From Aphelocoma coerulescens (lineage: Eukaryota > Chordata > Aves > Passeriformes > Corvidae), in assembly GCF_041296385.1 (NCBI RefSeq), contig NC_091014.1, positions 6,113,578 to 6,177,577 of the forward strand: a DNA stretch of 64,000 nt, read 5' to 3'. Shown here in pieces: positions 12,738 to 23,845 of this stretch (the stretch's first letter is position 1; every line of letters begins with the position of its first letter). A program made the position numbers and the translations under genes. Below the pieces are notes generated by a model. The model made no database searches. It had not been told where the DNA came from and saw only the letters and a list, made by a program, of their open reading frames with translations.

Positions 12738-15700
12738 TCTGGGTTTAAAATCACTTGTTTGAAGTAATAATGCCATTGCATGGGGGAGGGATATTTTAAA
12801 TGTCACTGCTAACCAGTATTGCATTTATTGATCATCCCCATGGTCTGGACAACCACCACCCAGACCTGAAAGTATAAATACCATAAGCACTCGTTACATA
12901 ACAAATCTTCCTCTATTTACATCTCAGAATATTAGATTGATCTCCTCTGAACTTTGGACTTTTAACAATCATAAATATTATTGTTTATAATATTTCTCAT
13001 TCATAGCCGCTGCAGAAATACCAGGGATACTGCTGATGGAAAGACCATGACCTTACTTATTATACCACCTGTGTACTCTTGAGAACCCTGGAATTGAAGC
13101 ATTACACGTTGACTCACCTTTTTCTCATGATGTATTGTAACTCCTTAAGGCTAGGCTTTTCAATCATGGATTTTCAGAGTTATATCAGTGAAACAGATTT
13201 TTAATCTATTCTGCTGTGAGACAAGCTGGTTCTTCTCAAGAAACTCTCAGTCTTTCCCAGTTATTTTTATTTCATTAAAATGAATTTTCTAAAAAATTCC
13301 TTTTTCTGCTATAGACCAGTTTATTCTTAAATAAAATTTTGCTACAAGGTTTTCTATTAACCAGGAAGGATTCAATAGTGTAGAGGGGCCATTCAGGACT
13401 CCAGCACACCAGCACTATACACCCTGTTCCCCCCTCCCTCAAAGACCCCTAAACTGATACATAAAATAATCTTAATGATAACCAGGCAATGTTTTGGAGC
13501 TTCTGATCACCCTGGCTATTTGGTTTTTTTTCTTATTTCATCACTTTATGCTGGTTAATTGCTAGTTAAAAACCCTGCTGAAAATCATGTCACCTCCTGT
13601 AGGAATAGCTGGGGATGTTACAAGAAGTTATAGAGGAAGCTACTCAAAGGTGAGAAGGTTACTCTTAAGTGTCTCACTTTGAAATCTACTAAGCTAGATC
13701 AAGGTAAGGAATTATTATTGACAACAGTTTTGACTGAAAATATTTAATCCCCTTAATTCTTTAAAAAAAATCTCTTCTTTTTGAGAAGGGGAATGTCATT
13801 CCTCACCTAAAGTTCCTGGCATAATTTCCAACTTCTTCCTCTTAATAAAAAGAAGTTCCAGAACACTGCCTCCATATTTTACATATTTAAATAATGAATG
13901 TCTACTGAAAGAATGCATTAAAATTATTCTTGGCTTTGGTTACTAGAGAAGTTAACATAAGCTACTTAGATTACTATTATAAATATGCTATTCAAATGTT
14001 TTTACCAATGTAAGTCCATATTGAGAGCTTGATCATGAATGGCTTTTGTTCTTCAAGTTCTTCTTGACCTGTATAATCCTTTGGTTTGAATTCTTGAGGG
14101 GAAATAAAAGTGCATTAAAGAAATCATGCTCTGTATACAAATAATTTTTCATTATTTGCATAATGAAGGAGTATTCTTTCCTATTATGCACTGCTTTCTT
14201 CTTACACTGAAATATTTCTTCACATCCAAAAAATATAGAGACTCGAGTCACCAAGGTCTGAAGTTTGACAGTGTGTTAAAGTATTTTTACTGTAGTAATG
14301 TAAAGACGGCTGCACCAGTTCCTACTTTTTCTGTCAACCAGAAGATTTTTCCAAAAGGCAAAAAATATACCTTGTCTCTTTTGCTGGCCTATGAACAATT
14401 TCCCAACTACTTTCTATTAAAAAAAAAAAAAGCAAGGGATGTAAGAAAATGAAAACTGAATGGAAGTCTAAGAAAGTATCAGAGAAATCCACATTCTACG
14501 GAAGAGATTACAAAGTATTTCAAATTTTGAAGAATACCCTGGTACCAAAGTAGCAAAACTGGATTTAGGAAAGGCAGGAGACCTTTACCATGTCCATAGT
14601 GCCATGGAAATTCTTCCTGCCACATTGTCCCTTTTTGCCTTCTAGAGTTTATCCTGCTTAACACTGTTGGTGACATCACTGCTGTTAGTGATAAAGTTAA
14701 TTGTCCTGGTATCATTAGTTAATCAGGAGAGATTCCCATTTTCAGATATCCATATTCATTCTCGTAGACGATTATCCTCGGGAGTTTTATAATGGTTCGT
14801 AGTCACCAGCTGATGGTAATTACAGAAGAAAAATATTTCAGATGAAAGAGATGGAGATTGAGTGGATTGAGCAAGGTCACTGAAGTGATTTGGGGATTAC
14901 TTTCCCAGTCCAATTCCCATTTTACTCCCAAAACATATTCATCTGCAGGATGTATTCTTCCCTTGAAGACAGAAGGCATAAATATTACTGCACAACTTTT
15001 GCATTACTGTGGGAGTGTGGTAGTGTACTGCCACCCTCTGCTGGAATATACATGGACCAAGCAATTTCTCCACCTCCCCACGTCTATTCCGAAAGAACAG
15101 TATGGATTCTCTTGTATTTTCTTGTTCAATATAGGAAAAACCTAAATAATGTGGAAGGCCAATTTGCTTATCAAAAAAAATCTGAATGTGTTTGTAATAA
15201 ATTTTATTACAAGACTATTTTATCCTAAGTACAGTAAATTCAATTTCTACAACTTTTCCAGAGGAAGTAAAGGCAAGAATTTTCTTTGAATTTGGTAGGG
15301 GAGTTTTGATGTTACTGGTTGCAGAGCTGTGGTCCTCTAGGGATTCAACTTTATAATCAGTATGAATGCACTCAAACAAGCTTCCAGTTATGACTTTCTG
15401 CAACACTTTTAAACCCTTCTAGAGAACCCTTAAAATCAGAAAGAGACACAAGATCAACTACTGTCCTTTCTTTGTATGAACCAAGGTCTATTTGGTATTA
15501 CTCAGGTTATAAGCCAGAGTTTCCTACTTTGTTACAGTGGAATCAGTCTTTTGAGTTACAAAGGCAAACAAAGGATGCATTGAGATGGGCAAGAGTAAAT
15601 TATTTAAACAAGGTCAAGAGATCAACAATTTTTCTTATATTTTTGCTCTAAAGAAGTACAGTAAGGCCCTTTTCAGATGCAAGAGATAGAACTGGGCACC

Positions 15701-17538
15701 TCCATTTGTGCTTGGCCATTTTGGTGGTTTACACGCAGATAAAAAATGCTCATTCCTCTCCTAGCACCTAACTTCTCCAAAATATTCAAACCCAACACCA
15801 ACAGGCTGAAAATCACTAAATTACTCTGAAAGCTTATTTTTCCATCCTCACTAATGCACAGGATGAGTTCAGCTTCTTAAAAAAACTAAAAATCAGAGCT
15901 ATTAAGATTAAATTTGGACCATATAGGAGTTACTAGAAGGTCTCAGAACAGGAATATTCCATCATGTTAATTGATTACTGCAATATGCTGCACATGAGGA
16001 GAAGGAAGGGAAAAGAATGTTATAAAGATGTTCCAGCAGGTCCCGTCTTTGAGTAATGCAAATGAGGATTTATTGCCAAAGAATTTACTGCTTTTATTCA
16101 CATTTGGCTCTGATTTAAGGATCTGATCCAGATTCTTGAAACAAATGGTAGACAAAACCTTGACTGTACTTGAGCTAGGCTCTTTACAAAATGAAGTTAA
16201 CTACTGAAAACAGCACTTGGCTTATTTAGGACAATCAGATTTTTGCACCTGGCAGTCCATAGCTCTTGGACAACACTGACTAAAACAGTCCTGTGCTAGG
16301 ATACTACCATAACCACAGTCTGGGGATGACCACCTAAGGTTTTTTCACTGATAATATTTGATAACTTGGATTTATATTAGGTAAACAAAAATAGAAAACA
16401 TTAGTTTGGGTTATCACCTCTACATAAAATGTTGTTCACATTCACTTCTATTTCAAATCCAGATTGCATTAGTTACTATTTCCATCCAAAAATGCCTTCA
16501 TTCTGTGTTTGAACCTTAGGTATTGCCAGGAACAAAAACAAAATTGAGGCAACTATAGTGTAAGCAAGGGACAAAACATGGCAGCTTGGGAGGGAAAGTG
16601 TAACATAAGGAGAAAGTTGGGTTAACAGTAAAGCTCTGTATTTTAACACCTTCACTAATAATTTGGAATTTAAAATATATTCAAATAACTAACATGAGAG
16701 AGCTTTCAATTAAATCATGGTGACTGGACTTATGAGGCATCTGTGTCATAAACCGAAGCTTAACTGCATTACTTTGGTCAAAGTGCTGAATTAAAGAGAG
16801 TCAGGAGGGGGACAAGGGAGGAGAGACTAGAGGTATCACCTCTAAAACCTCTATAAATCTAACCTCCCCTCTTTCCTGCTGACATCATTAGATTCCTACT
16901 TTGCCACTGAATAGTCTCAGGTAGGGCTTTAGCATTTGACAAATGAAGGTAATTTGAGGGTTTTATACTTGTGGATACATTGTAGGACTTACTGTGGGAC
17001 TTAAAAGCATTTTTCTTCTAAATCAAATATTACCTTGGAAAATAACAATACTGGCAAATGAAACCAGTGAGGTGCCACTCAAGGCTACAGTCCAGCTTTA
17101 GTCATGTTGCTCTTTGAGAATCTAAAGCTTTTAATCATGCCAGGCTGCCACATTTTGGGTAAAAATCCATGGGCATTTACAGATATTATTTTGGCCACTG
17201 GAGAGTTCACTTACTAATACAACAGAGACTCTTTTGAAGGCATGGAAATTTTTGCGTTATTATTTTTTGAATGCACTACAATGACTGCAAAGTTCAAACC
17301 TACCTGAGTTCATACGTGACAAAGTTAACGGAAAATGGACCTAATTTGCAATGATTTTGTGTCTTTTGTCCTTCTGTATTTCATTCGTGTACTGTGTATC
17401 AGGACCTGATTCAGTATAAAACCAGAATATTTTGATCGCTTAATGTTTTCATAATAGCTTGTGTTGACTTTTGTACTAGTGTTCTAACCTTGAATTAATA
17501 ACTAAATAAATTAATTCATACACCTATGCTGTTTTCAG

Positions 17539-17613
17539 TATCCAGTCAAGGCCTATGTGGTCTTACCAGAGGATATTGGCCAACAATTAACTGCTGAGAG
17601 ATTCACTCAATAA
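17539..17613 (+). other. Terminal-exon-like segment (candidate only)
   Basis: Follows CTATGCTGTTTTCAG, a fair acceptor, and stays open for 24 codons (start YPVKAYVVLPEDIG) to a TAA at 17611-17613. The composition looks protein-like. No family recognised, no partner exon known and no nearby AATAAA claimed. Chance is the leading explanation. Confidence 0.1.
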
Positions 17614-18673
17614 GGCAATTCTTCATTTTTCAGATGAATTATCGAGTAAATACCCATGAGATACCTGTCTAAAATAAAAATCCAACACCATTAGAAACTA
17701 GTATCGGGGTTTTTTCCTCCTAGGTTTCAGAAGAAGCCTAAGGGTTGGTAGCAAACATCAAGGATAATTTCCAGTTCCTTCCTCTCCTCCGCATGTATGC
17801 AGTTACCTGGCCTTGAGAAGGTTTAGAAAGCAAGAGGAGGTAAATAATATATATAGCAGATAATTATAACCAAACAAAATTAGAAAATAGCACCGACTAG
17901 TTTCTATTGCAAATAACCAGTGGAAAGATGTGCTTTACTTTCATGAGCCCATAAGTGTGATTTTACGGAGTGCACTGCATGAAAGCCTAAGCCTTTTGAA
18001 TATTCCTTCAGCAGTAATATTCCTCCTGTTGACAAATCTTTTAAATACCTTAGGCAAGCATTACTTCAAGCAAATCAGATTTTCAGAGGTGCCATGTGAG
18101 AACACATGCATCAGACCCAAATCCACCGGAATGCCGGGGATAAATGGCATTCGTGTTGCCGAATCATAGGAAGATCAGAACTGGTTTTAAGCAGCAGTCT
18201 TCCTGGAATGCAGATTCATTTCTCCATAACACCATTTCCCAGACTGATCTATTTCTGAGTATCAAGTTTTGAGTTCATCTTAGTTTGTATTTCTGAACCC
18301 ATGACTGTCAGCCACATATTTGAAAAGCCATCTATTTCTGAGGCATTTAAACTAACCTGTTCATGGATATGCATGGCTTGTAAACCTCCTTCTATATACC
18401 AATCTTAATGAGATTTTGCTCTTCAGCCTTCCAGTTATGGGCAAAACAATCTGGTTTTGTGACTCTGGTGTGTCTGCTTCGAATGTGAAATAGGCTGGCA
18501 CGTTTCTGTCTCTCACTTTTGTATCTGGGTGACAATTTACGTTATGCACAGAGAAGCAGAGTTTTAAATCAATAATAAAAATACTTTAAACTTACTTTTC
18601 TGGATTTCATTTATTTTCAGGGGTAAGGATAAAAAAATTACCAAAGTGCCAGTCTAGAAAATGGAGCTCTCAA

Positions 18674-18697
18674 AAAAAAAAAAAAACAAAAAAAAAC
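18674..18697. repeat. Interrupted poly(A) tract
   Basis: Two long A-runs split by one C. No associated retrotransposon body recognised. Confidence 0.8.
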
Positions 18698-19427
18698 CAA
18701 ACCTATATAATTGTTAACAGCAATTTTGTTCAAAGTAAATCCCATTTAATATGGACTAGAGGATGTATAGGCCATTTCCAGTTTAAGCACAATGCCAAAC
18801 AGCACAATAGATTTTATATTTCCCTCCAGGTGTGTAAATTGTTAATTAACCAAATTCAATTTGTTAAGTGAAGTATAAAGGACTGTATCACAATAATGCT
18901 CAGCATTTAACCTTTACCTTTAGCTACGGATGATTAGCAGTACAAAACGGCTTGTGTGCAGCCTGAGAACTCATCCCCAGGCTCCCTGGGTGCTGTCTGT
19001 GTACATGCTGATGTGACTGCCTGTGCCCGAGTGACTGCACGTGGCTGACACACTTCTAGCCAGCTGACCCATGTAATCTGACCTTCTGCACTCTGCACTC
19101 TTGTAAAACAAGGCAAATACTCTTAAATCACCATCAGGATAATTTACCACATTTTAATTTGCATTTACAAGAGGTGACAAATGCACTTAGAGTCAAATTC
19201 TGTGGAAGTTTATCAAAGAACCTTCATTTACTGGGAACATGTGAACACTGGACAAGATGATTTCAAGAGCTTCCTTCCACCCTAATTTTTTCCCTGCAAT
19301 CATAAGAATTACGTAATTTAGTAACCACATTGAATCAAAGATTCTCAAACAGTGACCTCTGATAGCCAAAAGTAACCAGACCATCTCAGTCAGAGTTATC
19401 ATCATTATGCTGATGTTACAGTGCATC

Positions 19428-19708
19428 TTAGAATCATAGACTCAAGGCTGGAAAAGATCTCTGAGATCATCAAGCCCAATCTTTGAACAAATACTACCAT
19501 GTCAACTAAAACATAACACTAAGTGCCACACTGAGGCATTTCTTGAACACTTCCAGGGAGATAGTGAATAGACAACTTCCCTGGGCAACCCTTTCCAGTG
19601 CTTCACAACCCTTTCAGTGAAGAAATTCTTCCTGATGTCCAACCTGAACCACCCCTGGTGGCAGCTTGAGGCCATGTCCTCTTGTCTTATCACTAGTGCT
19701 GCAAAAGG
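19428..19708 (-). mobile_element. CR1 LINE, 5'-truncated, about 280 bp
   Basis: The plus strand opens with the inverted CR1 tail AGAATCATAGACTCAAGGCT and runs through AACCCTTTCAGTGAAGAAAT and CTTGAGGCCATGTCC to CTTGTCTTATCACTAG. On the minus strand the ORF2 C-terminus can be read ([20 protein letters not shown] within frame 19502-19693), frameshifted near its end. The 5' break falls directly after the CACTAG word, nearly the same place as in the copy at 46672-46950. Confidence 0.93.
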
Positions 19709-21433
19709 TTGTTGTGAAGGAACTCTTATCTGAAAGGAAAGGGATTTCAGGCACCAATAAATAAATAAGGTGCCAACACAAAGGAGTTATACTGGAATAT
19801 CTGTAGCCTAGACTAGCTAACCTGTTATGTCCCTGAACTGCATGAAGCTTTTAGTGCTGCTGAAGAATCTCTTAAAGCTTACCTGGAGCAAGAATAGATT
19901 GTTGAGGAAGGAGATGTGGGAATGGGGATATTACAGAACTCACTGGTGAGGTAGTGGTTATAGCCCCAAGCTTTACAGGTCTAAATCTCTGGATTTGTTA
20001 TGGGACTGTATCTGTTTCATAATAACATGATGATTTTTCTTCACAGACTGGTGCCCTCAGACAGTTCTGAGCAAAAGTCTGACTCTGTTTGTCTGAACTA
20101 TGGAGGTTGATTCAAACCCAGGAATTCTCTGTTCAGATAGACTGGGAAGCCCAAAACAGACAAACTAGAAGTCAGGTGACTCAGAGGACTTAGTCCTGGA
20201 CCACTTCCTTATCTCATATTCATTGAAAATTACAAGTACACATGCCCTACAAAGTTAAGCCAAATTAAAATGGTTTTATTATTGATTTTAAAGATTCTAA
20301 AACCTCAGAATCACATGCAGAACACTCACAGAGTGTGTCACAAATTGAATTCATTCTTTTCAAAGAAAGGTTTCCATTCAGGATAAGAAAATCAATTTTT
20401 TGAATGTAGTAGGCAGACAGATCAATTTGTTGTAGAGCTGTTTTTCAAGGAATCCTCAGAGCCTCGTATTATCCAAGTTTAAAAGAAAATTGATCTAATT
20501 TAAATTTTTTAAATATGTAAATTATGCTCTCATATGATTTCTGATGTAAGCTGGTCAAAGACTGGGACTGTGCCACAGGAATCAGTTCACAGTTGGTTTG
20601 TGGAGGTTTTATTTATCTTGGTTTAACCTTCATTATGGTGATATTGAAGAGGCCTTTTGAGAGTCTGGTTCTGTATGGGCAGGTAAGGAAGGGGATGGAC
20701 CTGAATGAGTTGAAAGGGCACAGCAGACAGCAAGGAGGCAAATGAGAAAAACAAGAAATGGATACACATGAAGTGAACAGCCAGTAGGGGAGGAAAAAGG
20801 ACTTTTGGCTAGTGGCTCATTAATTAATAAACAACTCATAGGCCCCACACCAGAAGATTTAATTTTGGGAGCTTTTCAAGCCACAACAAAGCATACCTAA
20901 ACACAAAAACATAAAAAAACACCTACAGCCTACAAAAAATATGCCAATAATTCTGAAGTTAATATTACCTTTTCACTAAAAAATCCTTGGTAGTTTCACC
21001 CTTGCTTTTAGCATGTTCAGGTTGGATCATTTTAACACAAACAGCAAAATTCCAAACATTTGTGACACTGTCACAGTTTAATTGCCTCCATTTTGGGACT
21101 TCCTATCATGAAGGTTTAGTTGAAGATTTTCATGGACTGCATATTCAAGTTGGATTATGCTTTCCCTGTCCTTAGTCAGAAACGTAAAGCCTGTGACTGA
21201 GGCATCCTGAGAGTTTCTACATCACTGTCAAACTTCTTTTTCATATGATCTGAAGCTGGAGAGCAGGTACAAGAATACTTTGTGTTTAGATTAATGAATG
21301 GAAATTAGCTTTAAATACTTTTTATTGTCTGAACAACAGTGATTTTTCTGTGTTGCTCATATCCAAATGCTATTCATTCCCTACGTAGCCATAGGCTCAG
21401 GTTTAATCAAAACTTCATTTCTCAAGAGGTAAA
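19709..21433. other. Unique non-coding sequence
   Basis: No gene, RNA or repeat recognised. Confidence 0.5.
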
Positions 21434-21569
21434 ATGCCATCCCTGGAAACATTAAAGGCCAGGTTGGACTGGGCTCTGAGCAACCTGATCTAGCTGAATG
21501 TGTCCCTGCTCATTGCAAAGGATGAACTTCAATAGTCCTTTCCAACCCAAACCATTCTGTGATTCTATA
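21434..21569 (+). mobile_element. CR1 LINE 3' fragment
   Basis: Runs from CCATCCCTGGAAACATTAAA through GGCCAGGTTGGACTGGG and AGCAACCTGATCTAG to TCCTTTCCAACCCAAACC and the tail ATTCTGTGATTCTATA. This is the last 135 bases of a CR1, with the 3' end intact and the 5' end truncated, the usual outcome of incomplete target-primed reverse transcription. Confidence 0.93.
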
Positions 21570-22450
21570 ATATCATTTTCTGCATTGAAGCACCACGTCA
21601 GTCACCGTAGGGATCGTAACAGTACCTACCTCTCTGCACATCAGTAATTTTCTTTCCTTGAAGCTTTTATGGGCACGGGCTGTGTAGGACCTGGGTTATA
21701 GCTATCATTCTCTGTAGCTACTTATTTCTTTGAATGAAATAAAATTCCATCTAGTCATTTCATGACACCTTTTGAGTTTCATGGTGTTGGTAGTATGATA
21801 AGGTTTTGCTTTCTAAATGTGGAGTAGACACTGCAAGTGAGTATTAAGAAACTGTCAAATGTTTTTATCTCATTCGCTTATAAGCCTGACTTTGAGCATG
21901 CAAAAAGACCTTTTGAAGTTGGAGGGAATTTGAATGTGACACCCTACATATGCTTTAGCCCAATGTGCATTATTGGGACACTTAATGATTTTTGTCCTGA
22001 CCACTTTAATGCCCATTCCAGCATCTGTCATGCATGAAATTCCTCTTACTGACACACTTATGTGGATAATCTGGCATTTAACTCCTGTCTTTACTGAGTC
22101 AGGTGCATTTTGCTTTCATTTTATTCTAAGCCAATACTGTGTTTGCTGATTACCTTTATCAATACCCCTGTGCTAAATTTGAGTATATTCAATGAACAAA
22201 CTACACTATAGACAACCTGTTTGGTATGTAGATAAGAACTGGATCTTTGTAATCCCAAATTGTTATTACTTCAGGCCCCAAAAGTGTCATTTAAGATCAA
22301 AGCTTGAATTGGTATCATAAATGCAATTCAACAAGGAAAACCTGAATGATTTTCAGATAAATAAAATCAGAATAAATCAATGTAAATTTATAACAGTTTT
22401 GCTCACATAATTTAGTGTATTGAATTTAATTTTGTATTTTCCTTTGTTAG

Positions 22451-22489
22451 GTCTACAAACAGAAAGACCTCAAGGTGTTAGCTGAAGAG
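22451..22489 (+). other. Micro-exon-like segment (candidate only)
   Basis: A pyrimidine tract ending TTTTCCTTTGTTAG precedes it and GAAGAG followed by GTGAGA closes it. The 39 bases have one open frame, 13 codons reading VYKQKDLKVLAEE; the other two frames contain stops. Both splice signals are strong. No family recognised. The phase (0 in, 0 out) does not join openly with the candidate at 23231, which weakens the idea of a single coding transcript. Confidence 0.18.
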
Positions 22490-22561
22490 GTGAGAGCCAA
22501 GTTTTCCCTAGTACTTCAGAATTTCTTAACAATTACTTGATTTTTCTACTGTATATAATAG

Positions 22562-22630
22562 TAATAATAATAATAAAATAAAAATATAATATAATATAAT
22601 ATAATATAATATAATATAATATAATATAAT
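22562..22630. repeat. (TAA)n then (ATAAT)9 microsatellite
   Basis: Five TAA units at 22562-22576, an AAATAAAAAT-type linker, then nine perfect ATAAT units at 22586-22630, followed by an imperfect AATATATATT end. A perfect array of this length is probably length-polymorphic. Confidence 0.95.
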
Positions 22631-22764
22631 AATATATATTCTTGCTTCTAAAATCTTATTTACAACTTTGCACATTCTTTTCTGTGTGTTTTATTTTCCT
22701 TTAGACAATTTTCATAGTTCATTACTTCTCATATGTTTATTACTCAGTGTTTTACTTGTTTAGG

Positions 22765-22845
22765 TAAAAAAAAAAAAAACACAGAAAAAAAAAAGGATTA
22801 GCAAATATTTTTAGGTAGTAAGAAAGAAAAAGAAGAAAAAAAGTC
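22765..22845. repeat. A-rich/purine-rich tract
   Basis: Two long A-runs, a short unique spacer, then an AAGAAAGAAAAAGAAG-type purine run. Low complexity. Confidence 0.8.
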
Positions 22846-23230
22846 CTACAGTTTGATGTGAACTGAAATGTTGAGAAGCAATAAAATATACATGATGGCT
22901 CAGCTCTGTAAATATCCCCAGTATATTGGTCAGTGTTTGGAATATGATTTCTGCATTCTCTTGCCTTCACTTAAATATATACAGATGCAGGCAACACAGT
23001 CATGCATGCAACTTTAGTACAGTCTACCTATGGTCATGCAAGCTTAACAACAGAATTTGATAAATAACTGAATGGAATTGTGGACCTCCAAACATGGTTG
23101 AATTTTACATTTTCTTTCTGTAATAAAGGTTTAATTATTTTACAAGAGCTGAAGTGCTAGAAGGGACAGCTAATATAAATATTTGCTTGACCATCATTTG
23201 GTAAATATATTTTATTTCTTCTTTCCTTAG

Positions 23231-23266
23231 ATATTCAGCTCTTTTCAACAGAATAACAAGGAGTAG
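23231..23266 (+). other. Micro-exon-like segment (candidate only)
   Basis: Acceptor tract TTTATTTCTTCTTTCCTTAG is very strong and the segment ends AGTAG followed by GTAAGT, a near-perfect donor. Of 36 bases, the frame entering after one base (YSALFNRITRS, two bases left over) stays open and joins in phase with the segment at 26498. The phase-0 frame ends in TAG exactly at the donor. Function unknown. Confidence 0.18.
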
Positions 23267-23829
23267 GTAAGTTAAAATGATGAATTATTCTTTCCAGTTT
23301 CATGTTCTATTTATAGCCTTTTCATTCATTAGAGCTTTTAATTTGTCTTGGGTTTGCTAGTTTTCATGCTCCTGTGTATTTTTTATGAAATAATTTATTA
23401 CAATTCATATTTCTTTCTTTTCAAAATTATTATCCAATTACTTTCTCAGTAAACAAGAATTCCTCCTTTTTATATGAAATGAGCTACCAGCCAAAGCAGT
23501 TTCTGATTAGACAAGCTAATTTTGAAAGAACAGATAGAATCAAGCAATGAACTGGATAAAAATAATAATGGAGCACACCTTGTTAGATAACAAATGGAAC
23601 AGACTTTGGAGACAATTAATGCAGGAGATACTTAATGCTGAGGTGTGTTAAGCAAATTTTGTCTTATTTATTTGCTGCTATAAATCATGGCTAGTCATCT
23701 AAGATTACACCCAGATTACATCACAGTTCTGTAAATATGTGCTGTGCTCTTTACTGGAAACCCCAGCACCCTTTGTAGGAGGACATGTATATATTTGTTT
23801 ATACATAGATGGATACAAATGTAGACAGG

Positions 23830-23845
23830 TCAATCAATTGATTGA
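23830..23845. promoter_or_regulatory. Perfect 16-bp palindrome with homeodomain-type words
   Basis: TCAATCAATTGATTGA is its own reverse complement and holds two TGATTGA words facing each other, similar to PBX/HOX-type binding words. That it is bound or active is inference only. Confidence 0.2.

Larger units (their letters stand above)
9953..19427. other. Unique AT-rich non-coding sequence (9.5 kb)
   Basis: No gene, RNA gene or CR1 recognised in this long stretch. It contains homopolymer A-runs (around 12722-12737, 14418-14430, 18674-18697), short chance open frames and a mildly GC-richer patch at 18950-19090. An exon-like 3' segment at 17539-17613 is listed separately. Confidence 0.5.

Noticed and set aside
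17715..17780. Strong acceptor-like TTTTTTCCTCCTAG
   Set aside because: All three frames behind it close quickly and there is no convincing donor.
18674..18697. Poly(A) tract as a sign of a processed pseudogene
   Set aside because: No coding or RNA-like body upstream and no flanking target duplication seen.
19947..19963. TGAGGTAGTGGTTATAG, resembling the let-7 start
   Set aside because: Mismatches follow the seed and no complementary arm for a precursor hairpin is found nearby.
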